Shown here: in pieces, positions 17,870-26,610 of the stretch
How the letters are laid out: every line of letters starts with the position of its first letter
Position numbering within the stretch: the first letter of the stretch is position 1
Assembly (NCBI GenBank): GCA_902545635.1
Contig: CACCGT010000012.1
Coordinates: 1-37,541 of the forward strand
Reading direction: 5' to 3'
Origin: an uncultured Pelagibacteraceae bacterium
GTDB lineage: Bacteria; Pseudomonadota; Alphaproteobacteria; Pelagibacterales; Pelagibacteraceae
Length of the DNA stretch: 37,541 bases
Made by a program: the position numbers and the translations under genes
Notes under the pieces: model-generated
The model's input: only the letters and a program-made list of their open reading frames with translations
Databases searched by the model: none
Told to the model about the DNA's origin: nothing

Positions 17870-20530
17870 ATGAAAAAAATTATATTTAATTTTAAATCAA
17901 ATGAAATAAAAAAAATTAAACTACCAAAAAATATTCTTGGTGGCAAAGGTGCAAATCTTTCTGAAATGGGAAGAATGGGTCTACCTGTACCCCCTGGTTT
18001 TACAATATCTACTGAGGTATGTAATTTGTTTTATAAGAATAAAAAAAAATTAAATAAAAAAATACTTAATGAAATAAATAAAGAACTAAAATTTATTGAA
18101 AAAGACTCAGGAAAAAAATTTGGAGATATAAAAAATCCTCTCCTAGTTTCTGTAAGATCTGGAGCTAGGGTTTCTATGCCTGGTATGATGGATACAATTT
18201 TAAATTTAGGTTTAAATGATAATACAGTAATAGCACTTGCAAAAAAAACTTCAAATTTAAGGTTTGCAAATGATAGTTATAGGCGTTTTATTCAAATGTA
18301 TTCCAATGTTGTGTTAGGTATCGAAGCCTATCACTTTGAGGATATAATCGAGAACTATAAGTTAACAAAAGGAGTATTACTAGACACAGAATTAGACGAG
18401 TATGACTGGGAAGCTTTAATAAAAGATTTTAAAAATATAGTTAAAGAAAAAACAAAAAAAGATTTTCCTCAAAGTGTCAAAGAACAACTTGTAGGAGCCA
18501 TAAGTGCTGTTTTTTTATCTTGGGAAAGTCACAGAGCAAAAGTCTATAGAAAATTAAATCAAATACCGTCTAATTGGGGTACAGCAGTTAATGTACAGTC
18601 AATGGTTTTTGGAAATATGGGAAATGATTGTGCAACTGGTGTAGTGTTTACTAGAAATCCTTCAGATGGATCAAAAAATATATATGGAGAGTATTTAATA
18701 AATGCGCAAGGAGAGGATGTTGTTGCTGGAACTAGAACACCACAACATATTACAAAAAAAGCTAGAGTTAAATCAAAAGAAAATCTTAAGTCAATGGAAG
18801 AGGTAATGCCAGCGACTTACAAGCAACTAAAAAATATTTTAACTAAATTAGAAGAACATTATAAAGATATGCAGGATGTCGAGTTTACTGTTGAAAATAA
18901 AAAACTTTGGATGCTACAAACACGCTCTGGAAAACGAACAGCCAAGTCTGCTGTAAAAATAGCTGTAGATATGGTTAAAGAAAAATTGATAACTAAAAAA
19001 GAAGCAATATTGCGAATAGAACCAAGTTCTCTAGACACTTTACTTCATCCAACTTTAGATGAGAAAGCGAACTTGGAAGTAATTGGGTCAGGCTTACCCG
19101 CATCACCTGGTGCTGCAAGTGGAAAAGTTGTTTTCACATCTGAAGAGGCTGAAAGACTAAATAGTATGATGCAAAGTACAATATTAGTTCGTGTAGAAAC
19201 TTCACCAGAAGATATACATGGTATGCATGCAGCAAAAGGCATACTTACATCAAGAGGAGGTATGACAAGTCATGCTGCAGTAGTTGCTAGAGGGATGGGA
19301 AGACCATGTGTTTCTGGATCTAGCGAAATAGAAATTGATTATGAAAATAAATTATTCAAAACAAATAACAGAATAATCAAAGAGGGAGAAATAATTACAA
19401 TTGATGGCTCAACAGGAAGAATAATTATTGGCGAGGTAAAAACAGTAAAACCAGAAATCTCAGGTGATTTCTCAAAAATAATGAGTTGGTCTGATGATTT
19501 TAGAAAATTAAAAATTAGAACTAATTCGGAGACGCCATTAGATAGTAAAACTGCTAGAGAATTCGGTGCAGAAGGTATTGGTTTGTGTAGAACTGAACAT
19601 ATGTTTTTTGAAGAAGAAAGAATTTTATCAGTAAGAGAAATGATATTATCAAAAACAATTGAAGACCGATCTAATGCACTCAAAAAGCTATTACCACATC
19701 AAAAAAAGGATTTTATTGAAATATTTAAGATAATGAAAGGTTTACCAGTAACAGTAAGGTTGCTTGATCCACCTCTACATGAATTCTTGCCAAAAAATAA
19801 TAATGAAATTAATGATGTTGCAGTTTCACTAAATATTCCTGTTAATGAACTAAAAGTTAGAATTTCAGAACTTCATGAGCAAAATCCTATGCTAGGTCAT
19901 AGAGGTTGCAGATTAGCAATCTCATTCCCTGAAATTTATGAGATGCAATGCACAGCAATATTTGAAGCTTTAGTAGAATGTAAAAAACAAAAAATTCAAT
20001 CTACTATGCCAGAAATTATGATACCTTTAGTTTCAACAGAGGCAGAAATAAAAATCATGAAAGATTTAGTCATCAGGGTTGCAAAAAAAGTTCAAGATGA
20101 GAATAAAATTAAAATTGATTTTTTAGTTGGAACAATGATTGAATTGCCAAGAGCAGCAATAAAGGCAAAAGATATCGCTAAACATGCTGAATTTTTTAGT
20201 TTTGGAACTAATGATTTAACTCAAACAACATTTGGAATTAGCAGAGACGATAGTGGTAAATTTCTTAACGACTATATTGAGAACAAAATTTTTGACATTG
20301 ATCCTTTTGTATCAATTGATGATGGAGTTGGAGACTTAATAAAAATTGCAACTGATAAAGGCAGAAAACAAAACAAAAAAATTAAACTTGGAATTTGTGG
20401 TGAGCATGGTGGAGATCCAAAAAGTATAGAATTTTGTGCAAAAACTGGATTAGATTATGTGTCTTGTTCTCCCTACAGAGTTCCAGTTGCAAGATTAGCG
20501 GCAGCTCAAGCTCAAATAAAAAAAAATTAA
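17870..20530 (+). CDS. ppdK: Pyruvate, phosphate dikinase
   Basis: PpdK interconverts pyruvate + ATP + Pi and PEP + AMP + PPi, linking glycolysis with gluconeogenesis. The 886 residues match the family length. The N-terminal nucleotide-binding domain opens with GGKGANLSEMGRMGLPVPPG. The swivelling phosphohistidine domain has GGMTSHAAVVARGMG with His468. The C-terminal TIM barrel has GAEGIGLCRTEHMFF and the catalytic Cys843 in GICGEHGGD. PPDK, not PEP synthase, is indicated by length and domain motifs. In this order behind glyQ-glyS the gene is widely kept in alphaproteobacteria. The TAA shares TTAA with the stop of convergent nadC. Confidence 0.96.
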   Translation: MKKIIFNFKSNEIKKIKLPKNILGGKGANLSEMGRMGLPVPPGFTISTEVCNLFYKNKKKLNKKILNEINKELKFIEKDSGKKFGDIKNPLLVSVRSGARVSMPGMMDTILNLGLNDNTVIALAKKTSNLRFANDSYRRFIQMYSNVVLGIEAYHFEDIIENYKLTKGVLLDTELDEYDWEALIKDFKNIVKEKTKKDFPQSVKEQLVGAISAVFLSWESHRAKVYRKLNQIPSNWGTAVNVQSMVFGNMGNDCATGVVFTRNPSDGSKNIYGEYLINAQGEDVVAGTRTPQHITKKARVKSKENLKSMEEVMPATYKQLKNILTKLEEHYKDMQDVEFTVENKKLWMLQTRSGKRTAKSAVKIAVDMVKEKLITKKEAILRIEPSSLDTLLHPTLDEKANLEVIGSGLPASPGAASGKVVFTSEEAERLNSMMQSTILVRVETSPEDIHGMHAAKGILTSRGGMTSHAAVVARGMGRPCVSGSSEIEIDYENKLFKTNNRIIKEGEIITIDGSTGRIIIGEVKTVKPEISGDFSKIMSWSDDFRKLKIRTNSETPLDSKTAREFGAEGIGLCRTEHMFFEEERILSVREMILSKTIEDRSNALKKLLPHQKKDFIEIFKIMKGLPVTVRLLDPPLHEFLPKNNNEINDVAVSLNIPVNELKVRISELHEQNPMLGHRGCRLAISFPEIYEMQCTAIFEALVECKKQKIQSTMPEIMIPLVSTEAEIKIMKDLVIRVAKKVQDENKIKIDFLVGTMIELPRAAIKAKDIAKHAEFFSFGTNDLTQTTFGISRDDSGKFLNDYIENKIFDIDPFVSIDDGVGDLIKIATDKGRKQNKKIKLGICGEHGGDPKSIEFCAKTGLDYVSCSPYRVPVARLAAAQAQIKKN

Positions 20531-21363
20531 ATCTCTAATTTTAAATCCAAAGCTTGAATACTATGTGTTAATTCTCCAATCGATATTCTATCAACGTTTG
20601 TTGCAGCTATTTTTTTTATATTTTTTAAAGTTATTCCTCCAGAGGCTTCAGTCTCGTATTTCCCTTTTGCATATTTAATAGCAACTTTAACATTTTTTGG
20701 GCTCATATTATCAAATAGAACTGTATTAAAATTAAGTCCATTAATTTTCTTAAATTGTTTCAAAGTATCAACTTCGACAGTAATTTTTCTTTTTTTTTTA
20801 TTTTTAATTGCTTTTTTCACTATTTCTTCGAATTTCTTTGATGATGCTAGATGATTGTCTTTAATTAAAAATTCATCACTTAAATTAAATCTGTGGTTTG
20901 TGCCACCTCCTAGTTTTACAGCATATTTTTGAATAACTCTTAGATTGGGAATTGTTTTTCTAGTGCAACAAATTTTTGCTTTCTTACCAACCTTTTTTAC
21001 AAATTTATTTGTTTTAGTTGCAATACCTGAGATATGTGAGAGAAAATTTAGAGCAACTCTCTCCCCGACTAAAATACTTTTAATTTTACCTTCAATTACA
21101 GCAATTATAGAACCTTTATTAACTTTAGATCCTTCTTTTTTTTTTATATGAAATTTAATATTTCGATCTAATAAATTAAAAGTTTGTTTAGCAAATTCTA
21201 ATCCACCTATAATACCTTTTTCATTGCTAATTAGTTTAACTTTTGAAATTAAATTATTATTTAAAAGATTGGTTGTAATATCTCCTGAAGGATATAGGTC
21301 TTCGTTAAGAGCTAGCTTACAGGTTGATCGGATAAAATTTTTACTTAATTGTATTTTTGGCAC
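20527..21363 (-). CDS. nadC: Nicotinate-nucleotide pyrophosphorylase (quinolinate phosphoribosyltransferase)
   Basis: NadC converts quinolinate and PRPP to nicotinate mononucleotide in de novo NAD synthesis. The 278-residue protein has the family motif CTRKTIPNLR followed by QKYAVKLGGGTNHRFNLSDE, with the substrate-binding Arg and His residues. Later come VEVDTLKQ, LFDNMSP, EASGGITLKNI and ISIGELTHS, closing the TIM barrel. The start is a GTG at 21363, 5 bp after the nadA stop, so nadA-nadC form an operon. Confidence 0.95.
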   Translation of the reverse strand: MPKIQLSKNFIRSTCKLALNEDLYPSGDITTNLLNNNLISKVKLISNEKGIIGGLEFAKQTFNLLDRNIKFHIKKKEGSKVNKGSIIAVIEGKIKSILVGERVALNFLSHISGIATKTNKFVKKVGKKAKICCTRKTIPNLRVIQKYAVKLGGGTNHRFNLSDEFLIKDNHLASSKKFEEIVKKAIKNKKKRKITVEVDTLKQFKKINGLNFNTVLFDNMSPKNVKVAIKYAKGKYETEASGGITLKNIKKIAATNVDRISIGELTHSIQALDLKLEI

Positions 21364-21368
21364 AGAAT

Positions 21369-22358
21369 TTATCTGCCTATTTCAGCCATTCTCTCTACTG
21401 ATTTCCTAGCTTTCTCAATTGTTTCGTGGTCCATTATTAATTCATTTGTTTCATTTTCTAAGCAATCAAGTATTTTTGGCAGTGTAATCCTTTTCATATG
21501 AGGACATAAGTTACAAGGTCTAATAAATTCTACATTAGGATTGTCGATTTGAACATTATCACTCATTGAGCATTCAGTGACCATCATAACCTTTTCAGGT
21601 TGATTATCTTTTACATATTTAATCATCCCACTTGTTGATCCTGCAAAATCACTTGCTTGTATTACATCTGGAGGACACTCTGGATGAGCAATAATTTTAA
21701 TTCCAGGATTATTTTTTCTTATTTCATTTATCTCCTCATCATTAAACTGTTCATGAACCTCGCATGTGCCTTTCCATGAAATAATTTCCACATCTGTTTG
21801 TGAGGCAACATATTTGGCTAAATAATCATCTGGTAAGAATATTACTTTTTTAACTCCTAAAGAATTTACAATTTTTAAAGCATTTGCAGACGTACAGCAA
21901 ACATCAGTTTCAGCCTTAACATCTGCTGAAGTATTTACATATGACACTACTGGAACTCCAGGATATTTTTTTTTTAATTTTCTTACATCCTCCCCTGTTA
22001 TTGAGGACGACAATGAGCATCCAGCTTTCATGTCTGGTAATAAAACTTTTTTATTAGGGCTCATTAATTTAGCAGTCTCTGCCATAAAATGTACTCCACA
22101 CATCACAATAATATCCGCATCTGTTTTTGCAGCTTCAATTGCCAAAGCTAATGAGTCTGCGGAAAAATCAGAAACACCATGATATATTTCTGGAGTTTGA
22201 TAATTATGTGCAAGAATAACTGCATTCTTTTCTTTTTTTAATTTATTGATTTTATATATATATGGAGCATAGGTTGCCCATTCTATCTCAGGAATAGATT
22301 TAGAAACCTTCTGGTAAATTGGATCAGTTGCTATTTTAACCTCACTTGTGAATTCCAT
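21369..22358 (-). CDS. nadA: Quinolinate synthase A
   Basis: NadA is the [4Fe-4S] enzyme that condenses iminoaspartate with dihydroxyacetone phosphate to quinolinate. In 329 residues it shows [10 protein letters not shown] (50-59), [10 protein letters not shown] (Cys87), [19 protein letters not shown] (Cys199), HPECPP, and [11 protein letters not shown] (Cys282/Cys285), consistent with the three cluster ligands. The other half of the pathway, L-aspartate oxidase (nadB) or aspartate dehydrogenase, is not beside it. tRNA-Leu is divergent from its start with about 58 bp between. Confidence 0.96.
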   Translation of the reverse strand: MEFTSEVKIATDPIYQKVSKSIPEIEWATYAPYIYKINKLKKEKNAVILAHNYQTPEIYHGVSDFSADSLALAIEAAKTDADIIVMCGVHFMAETAKLMSPNKKVLLPDMKAGCSLSSSITGEDVRKLKKKYPGVPVVSYVNTSADVKAETDVCCTSANALKIVNSLGVKKVIFLPDDYLAKYVASQTDVEIISWKGTCEVHEQFNDEEINEIRKNNPGIKIIAHPECPPDVIQASDFAGSTSGMIKYVKDNQPEKVMMVTECSMSDNVQIDNPNVEFIRPCNLCPHMKRITLPKILDCLENETNELIMDHETIEKARKSVERMAEIGR

Positions 22359-22416
22359 AATAAAAACTTATCAACTTGAAATAGAATTGTCATTCATTTA
22401 ATCTGACGCATTATTT

Positions 22417-22502
22417 GCGGCCATGCTGAAATTGGTAGACAGGCACGGTTGAGGGCCGTGTGAGCCTAGCTCATGAGAGTTCAATTCTCTCTGGCCGCAC
22501 CA
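22417..22502 (+). tRNA. tRNA-Leu (anticodon GAG)
   Basis: An 86-nt class II tRNA with encoded CCA. The acceptor stem GCGGCCA pairs with TGGCCGC. The anticodon stem CACGG/CCGTG encloses TTGAGGG, giving anticodon GAG (CUC/CUU leucine codons). A long variable arm (TGAGCCTAGCTCA) and the T-loop GTTCAATTC support Leu. It is divergent from nadA and faces the tmRNA gene, whose terminator starts 19 bp downstream. Confidence 0.95.
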
Positions 22503-22520
22503 TAAATTATAATATTATTG

Positions 22521-22550
22521 AAAAAGGGGCGTTCTGTTGCCAGGTGCCCC
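22521..22550 (-). terminator. Rho-independent terminator of the tmRNA gene
   Basis: On the minus strand GGGGC and GCCCC form a G/C stem (with CTG-GCAA-CAG inside) followed by five T. Such a GC-rich hairpin stands out in this AT-rich region, and the T run lies only on the minus-strand side, so it ends ssrA, not the facing tRNA-Leu. Confidence 0.75.
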
Positions 22551-22782
22551 AAACCCCGTAACTTAATTAATAAATTAATTAAGCTGCAAGTGCATAACTT
22601 TCGTTAGCATTTATAAATTAGCCCGTTACGGCGGAACAATACCGAACGAAAGAACAACTTTTAGACACCCGTCGATCCTAATTCACCCCCTTAAGTTGTA
22701 AATGGTGGAGGTGGTGGGTACTGCCCCCACGTCCGTAATGGTTATTACGAAATTCGTTTATCGTCATAGTTGGAAAACCAAC
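22526..22782 (-). ncRNA. ssrA: tmRNA, circularly permuted two-piece type
   Basis: tmRNA frees stalled ribosomes and tags the unfinished protein for proteolysis. Read on the minus strand, the acceptor piece comes first (about 22782-22703) and ends in CACCTCC-A-CCA. A 12-nt intervening segment (22702-22691) follows, then the coding piece from 22690, opening GGGGGTG, which pairs with CACCTCC to form the acceptor stem. The coding piece goes on with the conserved GGATCGACG-type sequence. The tag frame (22608-22579) reads ANESYALAA then TAA. It is enclosed by a 7-bp helix (22631-22625 with 22562-22556), and a 9-bp hairpin covers the stop codon (22583-22562). The acceptor piece also has hairpins at 22782-22769 and 22749-22734. 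Permuted two-piece tmRNA is the known alphaproteobacterial form. The exact mature ends are inferred. Confidence 0.92.
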
Positions 22783-22788
22783 ACTATT

Positions 22789-22816
22789 AATATAAAACCA
22801 AATAATAGAGATTCAA
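22789..22816 (-). promoter_or_regulatory. Promoter of the tmRNA gene
   Basis: On the minus strand TTGAAT (22816-22811), a 16-bp spacer and TATATT (22794-22789) predict a start at about 22782, which is a G at the foot of the first tmRNA hairpin. The boxes lie wholly in the short leader of the divergent thyX, whose ATG is at 22827, so the two genes' control regions must overlap. Confidence 0.6.
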
Positions 22817-22826
22817 TAATTTATTC

Positions 22827-23774
22827 ATGAAACTTACAAAAGATCAAATAAACGATATAAAAGAACAACAATCTCAAGATAACAAAACTAAAAGAGTTAC
22901 AGCTCCTGAATTAGAAAAAATTTTATATGAGGCTTTACCAGCTTTAGATCATGGCTTTATTAGAGTTATTGATTATATGGGGGATGATAGTTCAATTGTT
23001 CAGTCTGCAAGAGTTTCATATGGTAAGGGGACTAAACAAGTTTCAACAGATAGTGGATTAATTAAATATCTGATGCGTCATTGGCATAGCACTCCATTTG
23101 AAATGTGTGAGATTAAATATCATGTCAAATTACCAATATTTATAGCTAGACAATGGATTAGACATCGTACAGCAAATGTAAATGAATACTCTGCAAGATA
23201 TTCAATTTTAGATAAAGAATTTTATTTACCTGATCCAGAAAATTTAGCTGCGCAATCAATAGCAAACAGACAAGGTCGAGGTGATGTTATTAAAGGAGAA
23301 CAAGCAAAAGAAGTTTTAGAACTTTTAAAAAATGATGCAGAGAGAACATATCATAACTACGAGACTATGCTAAATCAAAAATATGATGGAACTACAATAG
23401 ATGAAAATAAAAAAGGACTGGCTAGGGAGTTAGCGAGAATGAACTTAACTCTTAATACATATACACAGTGGTATTGGAAAACAGATTTGCTTAACTTAAT
23501 GAATTTTTTAAGGTTACGTGCAGATCATCATGCGCAATACGAAATAAGAATTTATGCAGATATTATGTTAGATACATTAAAGAGGTGGGTTCCAATTACT
23601 TATGATGCTTTTATGGATTATAGAGTAGGTGGCACTGAAGTTTCAGCTAAAGGTAAAATTATTATTCAAAAGTTATTAAAAGGTGAAGATGTTAAAATAG
23701 ATAACTCTGGGCTTTCAAAAAGAGAATGGAATGAACTAATGGAGGCTTTTGAAATTAAAGATAAGATTGTTTAA
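22827..23774 (+). CDS. thyX: Flavin-dependent thymidylate synthase
   Basis: ThyX methylates dUMP to dTMP with methylene-THF and FAD/NADPH, returning THF directly, so no dihydrofolate reductase is needed for the cycle. The 315-residue protein has the ThyX signature [15 protein letters not shown] (112-126), preceded by [19 protein letters not shown] and followed by [20 protein letters not shown] and [12 protein letters not shown] (substrate-binding Arg). It is longer than compact ThyX enzymes (about 220-250) owing to a roughly 40-residue N-terminal stretch and an insertion after the motif. The 3' end overlaps convergent mrp by 20 bp. Confidence 0.95.
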   Translation: MKLTKDQINDIKEQQSQDNKTKRVTAPELEKILYEALPALDHGFIRVIDYMGDDSSIVQSARVSYGKGTKQVSTDSGLIKYLMRHWHSTPFEMCEIKYHVKLPIFIARQWIRHRTANVNEYSARYSILDKEFYLPDPENLAAQSIANRQGRGDVIKGEQAKEVLELLKNDAERTYHNYETMLNQKYDGTTIDENKKGLARELARMNLTLNTYTQWYWKTDLLNLMNFLRLRADHHAQYEIRIYADIMLDTLKRWVPITYDAFMDYRVGGTEVSAKGKIIIQKLLKGEDVKIDNSGLSKREWNELMEAFEIKDKIV

Positions 23775-24579
23775 TTTTTTTAGCAAATTCTAAATAAACC
23801 TTTGTTATTTCGTGATCTGGATCTTTTTCAACAATAGGAATGCCCATATCCCCATACTTTCCTACATCTGAGTTAATAGGAATTTGACCTAAAAATTCTT
23901 TTTCAAATTCTTTAGCTGTTCTTTCAACACCATTCTCACCGAAAATTGTATATTTTTTACCATCGTCTCCAAAGAAATGACTCATATTATCAATTAAACC
24001 AATGATATTTACTTTTAATTTATCAAACATTCTTATTCCTCTTTTAACATCTTGGAGAGCTATCTCTTGTGGTGTTGACACAATAATTGCACCATCAACT
24101 TTAATTTCTTGAGCAAAAGTTAATTGAGTGTCACCTGTGCCAGGAGGCATATCCACAATTATAAAATCTAAGTCTTTCCATCCAACTTTTTGAGTGAAAG
24201 TTTTAATGGCACTAGTTACCATAGGCCCCCTCCATATCATTGGCGTTTGTTCATCAGTTAGGAAACCAATCGACATGCACTGAATATCATATTTTATAAT
24301 TGGTTTTAAGATTTGACCATCACTTTCAGGTTTTTCATTTATTGAGAATAATTTTGGTAAAGAAGGGCCATAAATATCAGCATCCAAGATGCCAACTTTG
24401 CAGCCAACTTTTTTTAAAGCTAATGCTAAATTTGTTGCAAAAGTTGATTTTCCGACACCACCTTTAGCGCTTGAAATAGCAATTGTAAATTTAGTACCTG
24501 GAATAGGGTTTCTTTTGAAGGTTTTTGGCTCTGTTTTTGCCTTCATTGTGTCACTAAGACCTACTTTTTTATCGTTCAT
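23755..24579 (-). CDS. mrp: Mrp/ApbC-type P-loop ATPase (iron-sulfur carrier family) without CxxC
   Basis: A MinD/Mrp-family ATPase expected to help deliver Fe-S clusters to apoproteins. The deviant Walker A KGGVGKST (39-46), [13 protein letters not shown] (66-78) and [12 protein letters not shown] (144-155) define the Mrp branch. At the place where ApbC/Nbp35 proteins carry the cluster-binding CPxC after ENMS, this protein reads [18 protein letters not shown] (197-214) with no cysteine, and no other CxxC occurs. The N-terminal DUF59 (MIP18-like) domain common in other Mrp proteins is missing too; only about 30 residues precede the P-loop. It is divergent from hflK with a 53-bp gap. Confidence 0.88.
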   Translation of the reverse strand: MNDKKVGLSDTMKAKTEPKTFKRNPIPGTKFTIAISSAKGGVGKSTFATNLALALKKVGCKVGILDADIYGPSLPKLFSINEKPESDGQILKPIIKYDIQCMSIGFLTDEQTPMIWRGPMVTSAIKTFTQKVGWKDLDFIIVDMPPGTGDTQLTFAQEIKVDGAIIVSTPQEIALQDVKRGIRMFDKLKVNIIGLIDNMSHFFGDDGKKYTIFGENGVERTAKEFEKEFLGQIPINSDVGKYGDMGIPIVEKDPDHEITKVYLEFAKKIKQSYL

Positions 24580-24594
24580 AAAAATACACTTACC

Positions 24595-24622
24595 TTGTTT
24601 TTAACCATAAAGACACTATATA
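24595..24622 (+). promoter_or_regulatory. Candidate promoter for hflK-hflC-DUF2065-degP-miaA
   Basis: TTGTTT (24595-24600), 16 bp and TATATA (24617-24622) lie in the 53-bp divergent gap between mrp and hflK. The predicted start near 24629 would leave an almost leaderless hflK mRNA, with the ATG at 24633. Only the box similarity and position support it. Confidence 0.35.
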
Positions 24623-24632
24623 GAATGTCATT

Positions 24633-25733
24633 ATGACGATTTATAAAAATCAAAGCCCATGGGGTACACCGCCAGGAAGCGGTGGAAGTGGCGGAAACGG
24701 TGGAGGTTTCAGAAGAGGCCCAACTCCCCCCAATTTAGATGAGGCAATTAAAAAATTACAGGACACCATAAATAAATTTACAGGAAGTAGCACAGGTGGA
24801 AAAAAGCCAATTATATTTGGATTGATAATATTAGTTATTATTTGGGCATTAAGTGGATTGTATCGGGTTTTACCTGATGAGCAAGGTGTAGTCTTAAGAT
24901 TTGGAAAATTTGTTAACACTACGCAACCAGGATTAAATTATCATTTTCCATTCCCAATTGAGAGCGTGTTAACTCCAAAAGTTACGAAAGTAAACAGAAT
25001 GGACATCGGTTTTAGATCAGAAAGAGACAGTGGATTTGGTCAAGGTGGTGGAGTTGCAGATGTACCAGAGGAAAGTCTAATGTTAACTGGTGATGAAAAT
25101 ATTGTTAATATAGATTTTTCAGTATTTTGGGTAATTAAAGATGCAGGTAACTTTTTATTTAAAATTCAGGACCCAGAGGGTACGGTTAAAGCTGCAGCTG
25201 AAACTGCGATGAGAGAAGTAATAGCAAGATCAGATATTCAACCAATTCTTACAGAAGGTAGAGCAGTTATTGAAAGAGATACACAAGATATTATTCAGGG
25301 TATACTTGATGAATATGAAAGTGGAGTACAAATAACGCAAGTTCAAACTCAGAAAGCTGACCCACCTGATCAGGTAATTGATGCTTTTAGAGATGTCCAA
25401 GCCGCTAGAGCAGATATGGAAAGATCTAAAAACGAGGCAGAAGCATATGCTAATGATGTAATACCAAGAGCTCGAGGGGAAGCTGCAAAAATTTTACAAG
25501 CCGCAGAGGCTTACAAAAAAGAAGTTGTTGCAAAAGCAGAGGGTGAAGCAAGCAGGTTTTTATCTATTTATGCAGAGTATGCGAAAGCAAAAGATGTTAC
25601 TCAAGAGAGAATGTATTTAGAAACAATGGAACAAGTTCTTGCAGATATTAACAAGATTATTATCGACAAAGACTCAGGATCTGGTGTAGTTCCTTATCTT
25701 CCATTACAAGAATTAAAATCGGGGACAAATTAA
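24633..25733 (+). CDS. hflK: HflK, FtsH protease modulator subunit
   Basis: HflK forms with HflC a large membrane cage that encloses and restrains the FtsH protease. The 366-residue protein has the typical Gly/Pro-rich cytoplasmic N-terminus (SPWGTPPGSGGSGGNGGG, 8-25), one membrane helix at about 59-79, a SPFH/prohibitin domain (YRVLPDEQGVVLRFGKF onward), and a long Ala/Glu-rich coiled coil (about 265-325). It ends one base into hflC (TAATG overlap). FtsH itself is not in the window; in relatives it lies upstream of folP, outside the left edge. Confidence 0.95.
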   Translation: MTIYKNQSPWGTPPGSGGSGGNGGGFRRGPTPPNLDEAIKKLQDTINKFTGSSTGGKKPIIFGLIILVIIWALSGLYRVLPDEQGVVLRFGKFVNTTQPGLNYHFPFPIESVLTPKVTKVNRMDIGFRSERDSGFGQGGGVADVPEESLMLTGDENIVNIDFSVFWVIKDAGNFLFKIQDPEGTVKAAAETAMREVIARSDIQPILTEGRAVIERDTQDIIQGILDEYESGVQITQVQTQKADPPDQVIDAFRDVQAARADMERSKNEAEAYANDVIPRARGEAAKILQAAEAYKKEVVAKAEGEASRFLSIYAEYAKAKDVTQERMYLETMEQVLADINKIIIDKDSGSGVVPYLPLQELKSGTN

Positions 25734-26593
25734 TGAAAGCTGGAAAATTTATATTACCAATAGTTATTTTGATAGCAGCAACGCTATTTTTCTCAATATT
25801 TATTGTTAAAGAAGTAAATCAAGCAATAGTTCTTCAATTTGGTGATCCAAAAAGAATTATATTAAAGCCAGGGTTAAACTTCAAACTGCCATTTATTCAA
25901 AATGTGGTATTTTTAGATAAAAGAGTTTTAAACTTGGATACCCCACCTGAAGAGGTTATTGCCTCAGATCAAAAACGATTGATAGTTGATGCATTTGCAA
26001 GATTTCAAATTATTGATCCTCTAAAATTCTATATTTCAGTTGGAAATGAGAGAGTTGCTAGATCAAGATTGGCAACAATTATAAATTCTAGAATAAGAAA
26101 TGTATTAGGGCAACAAAAACTACAAACATTATTATCAGAAGATAGATCGAAGCAAATGGCCTTGATTCAACAAGGTGTAAATAATGAAGCTGAAAACTTT
26201 GGTATTAAAATAGTCGATGTTAGAATAAAAAGAGCTGATTTACCTCAAGCAAATAGTGATGCAATTTTTAGAAGAATGCAAACTGAAAGGGAGAGAGAAG
26301 CAAAAGAATTTAGAGCAAAAGGAGCAGAAATGGCTGTAACAATTACGTCTACTGCAGATAAAGAAGTCACAGTTATTCTTGCAGATGCTCAAAAAAAATC
26401 TGAGATAATGAAAGGGGAAGGAGACGGTCTAAAGAATAAAATTTTTGCAGATGCATTTGGACAAGACCCAGAATTTTTTGGATTTTATAGAGCGATGCAA
26501 GCCTATCAAAAAGCTCTGATTGGTGGAGAAACATCTATGATTTTATCACCTGATAGTGAGTTTTTTAAATTTTTTGGAAATAAAGAAAATTAA
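25733..26593 (+). CDS. hflC: HflC, FtsH protease modulator subunit
   Basis: The partner of HflK in the periplasm-facing SPFH cage around FtsH. In 286 residues there is one N-terminal signal-anchor helix (about 5-25, ILPIVILIAATLFFSIFIV). The SPFH domain starts with VNQAIVLQFGDPKRIILKPG. A charged helix follows (TEREREAKEFRAKGAEMA), and the protein ends with the YRAMQAYQKAL...ILSPDSEFFKFF block typical of HflC. It is translationally coupled to hflK, with an 17-bp gap to the DUF2065 gene. Confidence 0.95.
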   Translation: MKAGKFILPIVILIAATLFFSIFIVKEVNQAIVLQFGDPKRIILKPGLNFKLPFIQNVVFLDKRVLNLDTPPEEVIASDQKRLIVDAFARFQIIDPLKFYISVGNERVARSRLATIINSRIRNVLGQQKLQTLLSEDRSKQMALIQQGVNNEAENFGIKIVDVRIKRADLPQANSDAIFRRMQTEREREAKEFRAKGAEMAVTITSTADKEVTVILADAQKKSEIMKGEGDGLKNKIFADAFGQDPEFFGFYRAMQAYQKALIGGETSMILSPDSEFFKFFGNKEN

Positions 26594-26610
26594 ACTAAAA
26601 ATAATTTAAA

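Noticed and set aside
22769-22782. GTTGG-AAAA-CCAAC hairpin as a thyX operator
   Set aside because: It lies at the 5' end of the tmRNA acceptor piece, exactly at the predicted transcript start, and is better read as part of that RNA.
22503-22826. Gene-free stretch as a CRISPR array, riboswitch or small protein locus
   Set aside because: No spaced repeats or coding frame are present; the whole stretch is explained by tmRNA, its promoter and its terminator on the minus strand.
24650-24919. Minus-strand Pro-rich frame opposite the hflK N-terminus
   Set aside because: It is merely the complement of the Gly-rich HflK head, which is a known HflK feature.
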